DNA of 64,000 nt from Hexactinellida sp. DTS-2022 (Eukaryota > Porifera > Hexactinellida). Positions 10,243-20,490 of this stretch are shown one piece after another. A program made the position numbers and the translations under genes. Positions within the stretch are counted from its first letter, which is position 1; every line of letters begins with the position of its first letter. Below the pieces are notes generated by a model that worked only from the letters and a program-made list of their open reading frames with translations, ran no database searches and had not been told where the DNA came from. The DNA is taken from the NCBI GenBank assembly GCA_028753945.1, contig JAPNXP010000001.1:16048501-16112500 (forward strand). The letters are read 5' to 3'.

Positions 10243-11293
10243 TCGTATTCGGTTCTGCTAACTGGCTCTCACATATTTTCACGTCTGTTGAAGATATGAG
10301 GGTACAAATCGAATTTGGTATCAAGATTATCAGTGTTTTGCATTTTGTCTGATTTGTATCTAGTATCTAGAGCAGTGGTTCCCACACTTTTTTATCTCAT
10401 TCCCCCTTTTTCAACACATTTTTTTGCATTCCCCCTTCCCAAGTTTGCACAAATAATTTTAAAGTTTGGATACTAAGGAGAATAGTGTATAATGAACTAA
10501 TACTCATCGCATTTCACTGTTCCAATACATATACTACCAACAAAACCAAATTGAAGATAATCATCTTGAAATTTTATCTTTTTCGCAGCCATAACTAATT
10601 CTGAATGAGTGAGTTTACAAACTTTTATATAAAGAAATGAATTGAGAAAAGTAGTGAATAGTTATTGGGAAACCAAATTTTGTTTTTAAGAAACATATAT
10701 ACTCAACTTAGCCAAATAATAGCTAGTTAATATGAGATGTCTCACTGATAGTAGTGTATTGTCAAAAACATAAAATCAAACAAGACCTTCAACAGCATTT
10801 ACTTAATAATAAATTTTTTGGAAAAGTTAATAATAACTAAAACAGAATACAATAATGGATTTTACCTAAAGTAGTATGCATAAATCTGCTGAAAAAATGA
10901 AAATTTACAACGCAGCCATTCCCCCTAAAAAGTGCCAAATTCCCCCCCCAGGGGGAAATCCCCCCCCCCTTTGGGAACCACTGATCTAGAGGCATTTGTA
11001 ATGCCTGTTGCCTTCAGTTGTATGCAACAACTCTGCAGTTCATTTGGTGTAGTATATTAACAGTCCCTCTTGGATGTTTGTTAGTCTATTATATACCTTG
11101 GAAAGCGTCATGATATTATCTCCTTCTAGCCAACGGTTTAATGGCTACAAGCATTTCTGAATTTTACTGTTATATCTCTACAATTGGGAATACATAGCGG
11201 AAAAGGTTTCAAGGAATACTACTAGCTCAGAAAGTTCAAATGCTGTTCGAATATCACCGTCAATGTCAGATACTCAGAGACTCCCAACAGGTA
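10243..11293 (+). pseudogene. MATE transporter pseudogene fragment (C-terminal third), split by a hAT MITE
   Basis: From ATTCGGTTCTGCTAACTGGC to about 11293 the DNA follows the MATE genes' 3' third (compare 18052-18480), including the GCATTTGTAATGCCTGTTGC and TTGTATGCAACAACTCTGCA words. Numerous indels and stops interrupt the frame. A 611-bp hAT MITE with an 8-bp duplication sits inside. The 5' two-thirds of the gene are missing. It documents an older fourth copy of the MATE family, more diverged than the three intact ones. Confidence 0.85.
10373..10983. mobile_element. hAT MITE with 8-bp TSD ATCTAGAG
   Basis: Ends CAGTGGTTCCCACAC / GGGAACCACTG are flanked by perfect ATCTAGAG duplications at 10365-10372 and 10984-10991. 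The empty site equals the intact MATE sequence GTATCTAGAGGCATTTG. The interior is AT-rich and non-coding with C-tracts near both ends. Confidence 0.92.
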
Positions 11294-11417
11294 AAAACAT
11301 AATCCTTTCCTTCAGGTTTCTAATGTTAATAGCATCGTTCTCTTTGTACTCGCTTTTATATTGTAGTTAGAAACCTCTATTTGTCCCTATTTATTTATGT
11401 GGTGGTTTGATTCATAA

Positions 11418-11487
11418 CAAGCTGCTCGTCCCCGCTACGCGCGTTCTTACAACTTGCACTCGGGCCTGTGGCCCTCGCTTGTATTCA
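11418..11487 (-). mobile_element. Helitron family B, 3'-end fragment
   Basis: CAAGCTGCTCGTCCCCGCTA ... GGCCTGTGGCCCTCGCTTGT matches the 3' hairpin block of the full family B copies (38255-39331). The rest of the element is absent. Confidence 0.6.
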
Positions 11488-11599
11488 TGGCCAGGGACTT
11501 CTTTAATATAGGGACTGTAAACTTCGTTTTACGGTAAATTAGCGAAGGCCTAAAACAGTATTGTTACTTATTGATATCCCGTAATCCGCTAATGCTAGA

Positions 11600-12010
11600 A
11601 CAGGAAATGTATTATTGTCGTATAGGAAGTCATATTTTGGGAGTCCAACGGTAATATTGGTTTATCGAAAATATTTGTGGAATGTAAGTTATGCGATTCT
11701 CACACCCTTCCATATATGGTAATATTGTTAAAATCTCGAGATTACTTAACTATATACATATGAAATGTATCATTTTCGTACAGGAAATCATATTTTGGGA
11801 GTCCAACGGTCATATTGGTTTATCGAAAATATTTGTGGAATGTAAGTTATGCGATTCTCACACCTTTCCATATATGGTAATAATGTTAAAATCTCGAGAT
11901 TAGTTAGTTTTATACATATGAAATTTATTATTGGCGAATGGGAAATGGGAATTCATATTTAGGGACTCAGTAGATCACATTGATTTACCTAAGGCGTTCC
12001 CCTTATGTAT
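11600..12010 (+). repeat. 158-bp tandem repeat, 2 full copies plus a decayed third
   Basis: CATATTTTGGGAGTCCAACG recurs at 11631 and 11789 with ~95% matching text between (GTTATGCGATTCTCACACC, ATATGGTAATA, AAAATCTCGAGATTA). A weaker third unit begins near 11930. It lies just outside the FLYWCH/MULE pseudogene. Confidence 0.8.
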
Positions 12011-12064
12011 ATTTGATTACGTCATTGTGGTTAAATCCGATGAGAAATCATTCTCAAAAGTATT

Positions 12065-14844
12065 TTAGATGTCTCCAGCGTATTTGAGCTTAGGAAAGCT
12101 TGGGTGCGCATGGCATATCCCTGATTTGAAGGCGTTGTGCCATCCTTCAACACAGTTATTAGAACGAGGCATGCTATTAATTATTCTTGTGTACATGTTC
12201 CATAATCTGATAGGAAATGGAGGTATCCGTCGAGTATTGTCTGGAAGCTTTTTGCCAATATAGTAGTCTTCAAAATACATCGCAATATTGCATGCTGATT
12301 GGGGGGATTCTGTCATTAAGATATTGAAACTATCAACTACGTACATCAGTTTCTGGCACAAATGCCAGACTCGGCAGCATTTTGAGTTTAATCCCATACT
12401 CCATGTCTTGACAATACTCTGATCTAGTCCTTCAGTTGGATTTTTATGTATACGAGCCCTTCGGTCTCGGTTGCTTTGCAACAGATCGGTGCTACGCACC
12501 TCAAGTTAACGGCCGCTGAGCGGCCTTACTCCTCACATTTTCTACCATGGAAATGGTAGATAGCTATCTAATTTTCATTAATTTGTTTACCTATTTGTGT
12601 AAACAACAACAACAACAAATACTCATATTAGAATTTTATAAATGCGAAATTCGTGTTCAGCACACTTGTTTACTTATAATACCTATTGAAAGTTAACTTC
12701 TAGGTTGATTTTGAATTTTAATTAATTTGTTTACCTATTTTGTGTAAACAACAACAACAAATATTCATATTATAAATTTTTAAACGCGAAAATCGTGTTC
12801 GGCATACTTGTTTACCTATAATACCCGTTGGAAGCTAACTTCTAGGTTGATTTTGAATTTTCATTAATTTGTTTACCTATTTTGTGTAAACAACAACAAC
12901 AAATATTAATATGAGAAATTTATAAACACGAAATTCATGTTCAGCATAATTGTTTACCTATAATACCCGTTGGAAGCTAACTTCTAGGTTGATTTTGAAT
13001 TTTAATTAATTTGTTTACCTATTTTGTGTAAACAACAACAACAAATATTAATATGAGAAATTTATAAACGCGAAATTCGTGTTCAGCATAATTGTTTACC
13101 TATAATACCCGTTGGAAGCTAACTTCTAGGTTGATTTTGAATTTCATTAATTTGTTTACCTATTTTGTGTAAACAACAACAACAAATAATAATATGATAA
13201 ATTTATAAACGCGAAATTCGTGTTCGGCATACTTGTTTACCTATAATACCCGTTGGAAGCTAACTTCAGGTTGATTTTGAATTTTTATTAATTTGTTTAC
13301 CTATTTTGTGTAAACAACAACAACAAATATTCATATTAGAAATTTTTAAATGCGAAATTCGTGTTCAGCCTACTTGTTTACCTATAATACCCGTTGAAAG
13401 CTAACTTCTAGGTTGATTTTGAATTTTAATTAATTTGTTTACCTATTTTGTGTAAACAACAACAACAAATATTAATATGAGAAATTTATAAACGCGAAAT
13501 TCGTGTTCAGCATAATTGTTTACCTATAATACCCGTTGGAAGCTAACTTCTAGGTTGATTTTGAATTTCATTAATTTGTTTACCTATTTTGTGTAAACAA
13601 CAACAACAAATAATAATATGATAAATTTATAAACGCGAAATTCGTGTTCGGCATACTTGTTTACCTATAATACCCGTTGGAAGCTAACTTCAGGTTGATT
13701 TTGAATTTTTATTAATTTGTTTACCTATTTTGTGTAAACAACAACAACAAATATTCATATTAGAAATTTTTAAATGCGAAATTCGAAATCAGCATACTTG
13801 TTTACCTCTATAACATTTGTTTACCAATTATAACATTTGACAGTTAGTTTATATCCCAATATTAATTGCGGTTTCTATTCCCCCATCACTTTAATACAAT
13901 CCGGACAAACAAACAAACAAACAAACAAACAAACACACACACAACAATCGAGATTTAATAATATAGATGTTCTGCGATAAGTGAAAAAAGCATCCTGATG
14001 TGGAAGCGGTGAAGTGAGATTCTATGGAGTTTATTGAGGCCTTTTCGAAGTCAACCATAATTGATGTGGGATTTAATGCTGGTTCGATTTCAAGTAGTTT
14101 TGAAAACATTCTATCGTAAGTTGTTTTGCTTTACTATTAAGTTTTGCATAAATACATGGGAATAAGTAACCATTTCTCTGTGCATGGATGGTATATAGTT
14201 GAAAGAAGTGTTCTGGGACGACGTTAAAAGTTCCATCACAATACCAACTATCACTTTCTTTGAGTAATGTAAGAAATTTTGGAGTTCCAAAAAGAAGCAG
14301 TCTGTTAAAATCATCATTGCCAGAATCGAAGAACAAAAATGTTTCATCTTTGGAAGTTAATGTATATCGATGCGGTATAACAGTTTCTGCACAAGAGGTA
14401 GGATTCCCAAAATCATTACCTTGTATCTTTTTGTATTTTTAATTGTTTTCTTTACAGAATCAAATTTTGGGAATTTATTTATGCTTTGTGCTGGAAAACT
14501 TTGAACTACACTACATAGAAGAGTAAGAAGACTCCTGGTACTCATTTCCGAATCAGAAGCATTAATCTTTAGGATGTTATAAGCTTTTAACATTTCTAAC
14601 TTAGCTGGGTCGGATCCATGAGAATGTCCACAAATCAATTCTGATGAAGTTGTGGGTTTTATTATATTGTTGCTTGACTTGCTTCTCGTATGTATTCTTG
14701 AATTGCAAACTCCGCGCGCTTTTCGCATACCCAGTACTCGACATCAATCGACATTCTGTTGAGTGTGTAAATAAAGCCTTCAACAGTTGCTTTATCCTTC
14801 TGTCTTTCACTCTTGATACTTTGAATGGTAAATGGAGTAGCCAT
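12065..14844 (-). pseudogene. Second FLYWCH / MULE transposase-domain gene, split by a Helitron
   Basis: From 14844 leftward the minus strand encodes GFIYTLNRMSIDVEYWVCEK, then VCNSRIHTRSK and GHSHGSDPAKLEMLKAY, the C..C..H..H pattern of a FLYWCH finger, across two frameshifts. Next come MULE segments WYCDGTFNVVPEHFFQLYTI, SIMVDFEKASINSIESHF and GCFFHLSQNIY. Helitron A fills 12453-13967. After it, AMYFEDYYIGKK, IPPFPIRLWNMY and MPRSNNCVEGWHNAFKSG give the C-terminal part of MULE proteins. A +1 shift at the Helitron junction and others upstream show decay. It differs in sequence from the copy at 8467. Confidence 0.75.
12453..13967 (-). mobile_element. Non-autonomous Helitron A with expanded internal tandem array
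   Basis: The plus-strand view starts CGAGCCCTTCGGTCTCGG (3' end) after an A and ends ATTTAATAATATAGA (5' TCTATATTATTAAAT) before T. Between them about nine units of ~142 bp follow head to tail (ATTAATTTGTTTACCTATTT, TTGTGTAAACAACAACAACA, GCGAAATTCGTGTTC, ATAATACCCGTTGGAAGC). Units at ~12983-13290 reappear at ~13407-13716, giving a ~424-bp higher-order period of three units. Other copies carry only 2-3 units. Confidence 0.9.
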
Positions 14845-15104
14845 TATTTGACGATGTTGATGAGGTTTATAGATTTAATTAAATATAGATAGAAAACACG
14901 TATGTAGTATACATAGCCAGTTAGATATGTTTAATAAAAGTAACTGAGGGTATTTACATTGAAAGTGACGAATCCATATTAGATAATAGAATTAAATGAT
15001 AAATGGATAATTAGTATTGCGGTTTTTAGCACTCAATTGAAGAAACCATATTATCGAAGAGAAATAAATAAACAACCTTGCACCCATTGAACACGCGACT
15101 AATT

Positions 15105-15200
15105 TTCCATGCGACCAATTTTCCGGCGACCAATTTTCCGGCGACCAATTTTCCGGCGACCAATTTTCGGCGACGAATTTTCCAAGCGACGAATTTTCCG
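15105..15200 (+). repeat. ~15-bp tandem repeat (CGACCAATTTTCCGG)
   Basis: GCGACCAATTTTCCG and variants repeat about seven times without gaps (15-16 bp period), drifting to GCGACGAATTTTCC at the right. Nothing coding is nearby; 14850-15100 holds no recognisable feature. Confidence 0.75.
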
Positions 15201-15239
15201 ATGACGGTAAAATTTATTGGTCAAATGTATTGACCCAGA

Positions 15240-15487
15240 ATTATTTGTGTTTATTTTTTCAGCCAATTAAATTGCAGTCTCAGTTAGGATTCCTATAATG
15301 CATACTTAACAACTGATAGTTTTGTCACCTTTTGAGAGGGAAGACATGAATATTTTCTTAGATATTAGAACTTGTTCCTAGAAACATTATTTCCCACCCC
15401 CGTTCCAAAATTTAAGTCTGTAGCTCTTACCAGTTCCTCAATCAATTCCGAACAAAACAAAAAATCATTGTGATTTAATATATAAGA
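15240..15487 (-). mobile_element. Helitron family B, 5'-end fragment
   Basis: On the minus strand the end reads TCTTATATATTAAATCACAATG, then TTTGTTTTGTTCGGAATTGA and GGAACTGGTAAGAGCTACAG, matching the 5' half of 38255-39331. The 3' hairpin block is absent. Confidence 0.7.
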
Positions 15488-15719
15488 TATAAACTTGCTA
15501 TTTCCTGATTATACACTAGCAGACCAAAATTATTTGAACAACAGAAATATTAATTTATTCTAGACACAATATCCTTCTTGTAGCGTAATAACGGCTGATT
15601 AACCTACTCTGAAATGAAGTTAAATATCTTACTATAGTTATAAATTTCATTATTTGTGATTATAGATCTAAGGGCTCGTTACATTAATCTCTCGAACAAC
15701 TTTGTTGATTTATGAGCTA

Positions 15720-16543
15720 CTAGCCGAAAAGCCGCCCTCCGGGCGGCGTTTTTCTGCTAGTTTCCTATGCTTTTATACGCTTTGTCTTTGGTGGTAAGTT
15801 TCATTTTCACGTTTTATTCGCTTTCTCGCTGTATTGGGCTTTTGTTTAACATCATTACCACACGCGAACGTTTTTTAAGTGCCATACTTAATAGTTGAAT
15901 AACAGGTTTGGATTTAGTATGTCAATTATGACTGAAGTTGGCAAAAATATGTCAACCCGATCTATATATAAAGCAATAGTATGCAGGGTGTGATACAGAG
16001 GGGGGGGGGCCTGGGATTCCCCACAAAAGTTTCCCCACCCCAGGAAAGATGCCCCCATCCCAGGAATTGTCTTAATTTTGGCCTATACTATACATATACG
16101 TATATGCTGCTCCTTTATCCAAGGGAACAGTCTGTTTCTAGAAAAGTCCCCCCCCCCAGCAAATAACTGATTGGCTATACAAACGGAACACAAATAACTG
16201 ATTGGATGAATTAATTTACTCTCGCCCAATTAAATCACAGTCTCAGTTAGGCATTCTATACTGCACACTTAACAATTGATAGAGACATTAAAATCCTTTT
16301 ATACTAATTGAATGCTAGATGCTAATCCATACTGAAAAACCCTCGAATTTAATAGGCTAAAGGTTTTGTCACCTTTAAGGAGGGAAGATGTGAATATTTT
16401 TCTTAAAAATTCCTTATCTGGAGTGGTCACGTAATTCCTAGATAATATGCAAAATTTGGTACAGATCGGTTCAGGCATCTCAGAGGAGATGTGAGGACAG
16501 ACAGACAGACAGACAGACAGACATTGTATTTTATATATATAGA
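15720..16543 (-). mobile_element. Helitron family C with canonical TC...CTAG ends
   Basis: On the minus strand it begins TCTATATATATAAAATACAA, with a (TGTC)n run and GTCCTCACATCTCC, and ends with hairpin GCCGCCCGGAGGGCGGC, TTTTCGG and CTAG. Flanks are A and T. Its empty site is preserved in the third MATE duplicate: TGAGCTA + TTAGCTTTAG equals the uninterrupted text near 43826-43842. The inside matches family B (GACTGTGATTTAATT, CAATTGTTAAGTGTGCA) plus a G/C-tract patch near 16000-16170. No ORF. Confidence 0.93.
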
Positions 16544-16976
16544 TTAGCTTTAGCACAGACTGCACAGTGTGGCTTTTGGAATTATAATGATGTAGTATAT
16601 AAATTGAAATAGATGCAATTAAGGCTGTATAAAAGAGAAGAATATACGCAAAAAGTATTTATGGCGGAGATTAATTCATGTGTTTCTATTTGTGTGCATT
16701 TATCGCTTAGTTAATTAAATTTTGAACATCCTGAACTAACTGATAATATTTTAATACTGCATGTTATTCATCATAACAGCCAAAATTGTGAAAAGAAATA
16801 TCAAATGAAATATCAAATATTATAATAGAGTTGCCTATGAACAGACAATATTAAATTCTGAACAAGTGTTGGGTAACTTGGGTCACAAAGCCAATTAAAC
16901 GAATATAAAGAACAATAAGAAGAACAATAATTAGAACAATAAGAAGTACAATAAAAAGAATCAATGAATATGTAGA

Positions 16977-16983
16977 TATAAAA
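16977..16983 (+). promoter_or_regulatory. TATA-like box of MATE gene 1
   Basis: TAGATATAAAACATTGG lies ~52 bases before the ATG at 17033. It is preserved in copy 2 (reverse) and weakened to ACATAAAAC in copy 3. It is preceded by an ACAATAAGAAG-rich microsatellite. Confidence 0.45.
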
Positions 16984-17032
16984 CATTGGAATTAAAAATA
17001 TATTTAGCGTAGAGAACAATAAAGCATTTCAA

Positions 17033-18574
17033 ATGGAATTTATTGAAAAACACAAATGGATTATAGAAGAGCTCAAGCACCTAAACAAGCTAGCTGTAGT
17101 AGGGGCTTCTAGTTTCTTTTGTGATGCTATTCAATCCAAAATGGGTACAATTTTCATCTCAAGAACATCAGGTGATGAGATAAGCGAGAAAGTCAGTTCT
17201 CTGTATCTCGGACAGACGATAATATATTTCACAGCTTTTGTGATGATGCAAGGAATTGCAACTGGTATGAACACACTCTGTTCACAAGCATACGGGGCTA
17301 AGAACCACAAACTAGTCGGCATGTACTACACAAGGGCATTGTTCATAGCATCACTCACATGTTTCCCTTTATGGAGTCTCTTGATTAATGTTAGGCCTCT
17401 CGTACACTACCTATCAGGCGATATTCTGTTAGCAGAAGGAGCAGGGCAATACACAACGATATTCTGCTTTGGATATCCAGCGTATATCTACTACAAGCTG
17501 ACTAACGGATTTCTACAGTCACAGAACATCGTGTACCCAATTCTAGTAATTGTGATAATGGGAAATTGCTTAAACGTATTTCTACAGTGGTTGTTAGTAG
17601 TTGTAATTCCCTTGGAGATAACAGGTGTTGCTCTGTCATATATAATTAGCACATACATGATTGCTCTTTTCCTATACGTGTATGTTCGAATGACAGAGGT
17701 GCATATTAGGAACCACAATGATTGGTCATTTGAATTCTTAACTGACTGGTACCATTTCTTGAAGTATGGAATCACTTGCATTGGACAGTTTTTTGTCGAT
17801 ATAATAAATGTCAGAATTATTCCAGTAGTATTCATAGGATTTATTCTGGGAGATACAAAACAATTTGCGATGTTGGGGATTCTAAACATAGTTTGGACTC
17901 TATTTTCTGCAGCGTCATATGGATATGGAATGGGAGCCCTGGTCAGAATCGGGAACCTTCTTGGAGAAAATAATTTGACACAGGCTAAGAAAACCGCTGT
18001 TGTAAGCATATGCTATATGCTTTTCATACTCAGTGTCTTTGGGATAATCATATTCGGTTGTGCTAACTGGCTTTCTTATGTATTCACGTCTGTTGAAGAA
18101 ATGAGGGTACTAATAGAATTCGGTTTAAAGATTATCAGTGTATGCATTTTGTCTGATTTGTCTCTAGTATCTAGAGGCATTTGTAATGCCTGTTGCCTTC
18201 AGTTGTATGCAACAACTCTGCAGTTCATTTGGTGTCTCTTAACAGTCCCACTTGGATGTTTGTTTTCCTTTTATATATCTTGGAAAGCGTCAGGATATTA
18301 TCCCTTTCTTGCCATCGGTCTAATGGCTTCCAGTATTTCTCAGCTCTTACTACTGTACCTCTATAATTGGGAAAATATTACAAAGAAAGTTGCAGCAAAT
18401 ACTAACATAGAGAACTCAATTCCTGTCCCAATATTAATGATAATATCAGATACTCACATACTTCCAACAAGAAAGTGTGACTATCAAAACATTGTTCTTT
18501 TCATGCGGTATATCACTGTGTTGTTGTTTGGCATCATTTTGTTTGTCTCTTCTTTTGTGTTTGGGAAGATTTGA
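17033..18574 (+). CDS. MATE-family (SLC47-like) transporter, copy 1
   Basis: An intact 513-residue single-exon ORF starting MEFIEKHKWIIEELKHL. It is polytopic, with about 12-13 hydrophobic segments. MATE landmarks are NTLCSQAYGAKNHKLVG (~80-96), FLQSQNIVYPILVIVIMGN (~159-178), GNCLNVFLQW (~177), and in the second half GYGMGALVRIGNLLGENN (~296-313), the repeat of the first-half motif. A last hydrophobic helix at the extreme C-terminus (VLLFGIILFVSSFVFG) resembles the extra 13th helix of animal SLC47 proteins. Known members exchange H+ or Na+ for organic cations and drugs at the plasma membrane. Copies 2 and 3 have the same length and differ at a few percent of residues. A TATA box lies upstream. 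The start is fixed by conservation in all three copies. Confidence 0.93.
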   Translation: MEFIEKHKWIIEELKHLNKLAVVGASSFFCDAIQSKMGTIFISRTSGDEISEKVSSLYLGQTIIYFTAFVMMQGIATGMNTLCSQAYGAKNHKLVGMYYTRALFIASLTCFPLWSLLINVRPLVHYLSGDILLAEGAGQYTTIFCFGYPAYIYYKLTNGFLQSQNIVYPILVIVIMGNCLNVFLQWLLVVVIPLEITGVALSYIISTYMIALFLYVYVRMTEVHIRNHNDWSFEFLTDWYHFLKYGITCIGQFFVDIINVRIIPVVFIGFILGDTKQFAMLGILNIVWTLFSAASYGYGMGALVRIGNLLGENNLTQAKKTAVVSICYMLFILSVFGIIIFGCANWLSYVFTSVEEMRVLIEFGLKIISVCILSDLSLVSRGICNACCLQLYATTLQFIWCLLTVPLGCLFSFYISWKASGYYPFLAIGLMASSISQLLLLYLYNWENITKKVAANTNIENSIPVPILMIISDTHILPTRKCDYQNIVLFMRYITVLLFGIILFVSSFVFGKI

Positions 18575-19013
18575 TAGATCTATTTGGCTCTATTTATGAA
18601 TTACTAAATTGATTTCTATAGTTTCTAAATATTGCTCTTATTGATTAGATTTACTAACTCCAGTTTATCTAATAATTTCTATATTATTTTCAATGTTCTT
18701 CCTTATTTCTAGATTGTATTAAATTGAATGGAAATTCTAAAATGCATTTATATTTGAGATAAAAGACGCCTCCAATTAATATACTATTCAAACCAGCGTG
18801 CTGAAAATACCATGAATATCATATCTAATATATCTACCAAAAGACACCAATAGTCTAATCACTGATCAGCCTGCTCTACACGGCCGATCGGCCGGCAGGA
18901 ACTTCAACAATAACAATTTTAGAACTGTGCTTCTGATAGAATAAACTATAGTAGGAGGCTACTACAGAGTTCTTATTTGAAGAAGCACACGAAAAATTAT
19001 TATTGTAACCAAG

Positions 19014-19319
19014 TAAGTAATTAGATTAATAAAAGGTTAGTTATATTCCCCTATTTCTAATAAAATCCGGACAAAAAACACAAATAACAATCGAGTTTAA
19101 ATAAAATAGATAAGTTTATAGTGTTTTAGTATGGGAAAATTCCAAAAATACTCAACTTTTTTGAAAATTTCCAAATATACTCAACAATACTCAACTAATT
19201 TGTAAATATAGTAAAGTTTTTCCAAATATACTCCAGTTTTATTGGGTTATTCCAAATATATTCAAGTTTATTGGACTATTGAAACTAGTATGGTGCTCCA
19301 ACCACAATATTTATTATTA
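19014..19319 (-). mobile_element. Helitron 5'-end relic followed by left arm of a TTGAGTA-motif foldback
   Basis: 19014-19110, on the minus strand, is a Helitron 5' end (TCTATTTTATTTAAACTCG, GTCCGGATTTTATTAG). From 19111 the text holds repeated (A)TACTCAA words with TTCCAAATA spacers. It pairs with TTGAGTA words at 20085-20283 on the other side of a family B Helitron. The paired left-arm and right-arm flanks (TTTTAGTATG / CATACTAAA) also match. Confidence 0.55.
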
Positions 19320-20058
19320 CAAGCTGCTCGTCTGCTCTACGCGCATCCTGATAACTTGTACTCGGGCTTGCCCCCTCGCTTGTATTTCAAGCATGTTCCT
19401 TTTCAAATTAAATGTCGTTCTTGATGAGATATACCCCCTAGCTGTCTATTTATAACCGTGGATCCTAGCTTCAGGTTTATATAGAGTAAATAATTTGGAT
19501 ATTTATGCTAATTTGAACAGATAATTTTCTAGATATTAAAGATTGTCCGTGTATGATAATATACCAACTCCAAATATAAAATTAAATATTACTAAGAAAC
19601 TGTACTAGTGGACCCTTAACTTTGGGATGTGGTTAGTTATTGTATTGATGATGATAATTTGATATCAAATAACACAATGGATTGTTAAAATGTATGGCTA
19701 GACAGACAGAACACAAATAACTGATTAGATGCCTGAACTTCCTCTCGACCAATTATATTACTGTCTCAGTATTCCATAATGCACACTTAACATTTGACAG
19801 ACTCTAAAGCATTCAATACTAATTGATGCTAGCTGCTAATCCATACTGGAACAACCCTCGAATTTAATTGATTAAAGGTTTTGACACCTTTTGTGATGGA
19901 AGATGCAAATATTTTTTTGAAATTGAACTTGTTTGTACATACAGTATTCCCTACCCCCCTGCTCAATTTTAAGTCTGTAGCTTTTACCAGTTCCTCAATC
20001 AATTCTGAACAAACAAACAAACAAGCAAACACAAAACTTTGTCATTTAATATATAAAA
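19320..20058 (-). mobile_element. Non-autonomous Helitron, family B
   Basis: The plus strand starts CAAGCTGCTCGTCTGCTCTA after an A and ends near ATTTAATATATAAAA. The body shares ACTCCAAATA, TCTCGACCAATTA and CAGTTCCTCAATCAATTC with 38255-39331. It sits between the two arms of the TTGAGTA foldback, so it inserted into that element. Confidence 0.75.
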
Positions 20059-20084
20059 TAGACCAAATATAGCCTTTCTATATA

Positions 20085-20283
20085 TACACTTGAGTAGATC
20101 TGTGTATTTACTGAAAAGTTGAGTAGATTTGGAATTTATTGACAAAAGCTTGAGTAGAATTGAAATTATTTTGAAAAACTTGAGTAGATTCGGAAATATC
20201 TAGTCTTATATTTGAGTGTGAGTAAAAAGTTGAGTATATTTGGAAATTTTTTTAAACTTGAGTATTTTTGGGAACTTTCCCGT
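20085..20283 (+). repeat. Right arm of TTGAGTA-motif foldback
   Basis: Seven TTGAGTA words (AACTTGAGTAGATTYGGAA type) occur at 25-40 base spacing. They are the inverted partner of the TACTCAA words at 19140-19290. Confidence 0.6.
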
Positions 20284-20285
20284 TT

Positions 20286-20386
20286 TAGTATGTATATATG
20301 TTGTAGGCGAAATTGAGTTTCAGGCGAGATTGAGACTCAATCTCGCCTGAAACTCAATTTCGCCTACAACATATACGTACATACTA
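20286..20386. repeat. Near-perfect 50-bp-arm hairpin
   Basis: The left arm TAGTATGTATATATGTTGTA... and right arm ...TACAACATATACGTACATAC are perfect complements except a 2-base indel. There is a single-base centre at 20335 (GATTGAG-A-CTCAATC). The core carries AGGCGAAATTGAGTTTCAGG. It lies on the axis of the MATE inverted duplication. Confidence 0.92.
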
Positions 20387-20401
20387 AACACCATAAACCT
20401 A

Positions 20402-20490
20402 TCTATATTATTGAACTCTATTGTTGTTTGTGTTTTTTTCCGGATTGCATTTTAAAGAAATAGGGGAATGGAGCTTAATCTTTATCAATA
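20402..20490 (+). mobile_element. Helitron 5'-end relic
   Basis: TCTATATTATTGAACTCTAT after A, GTTTGTG, then CCGGATTGCATTTTAAAG and AATAGGGGAATGGAGC. It is the mirror of the relic at 19014-19110. It is cut by the family B element that follows. Confidence 0.6.

Larger units (their letters stand above)
16607..18870 (+). repeat. Left arm of the MATE inverted duplication
   Basis: Contains MATE gene 1 with ~425 bp of 5' and ~295 bp of 3' flank. The same text returns in reverse at 21546-23766. The match stops on the inside at GGCTGATCAGTGAC / GTCACTGATCAGCC-like text and on the outside near GATGCAATTAAGG. The third copy (41546-43869) extends ~100 bp further out. Confidence 0.88.

Noticed and set aside
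13891-13967. CAAAC runs as independent microsatellites
   Set aside because: They are the standard TTTG-rich 5' part of Helitrons and are counted with them.
17491-18009. 172-codon minus-strand frame inside MATE copy 1 (repeated in copies 2 and 3)
   Set aside because: Antisense shadow; its recurrence only reflects the conserved coding strand.
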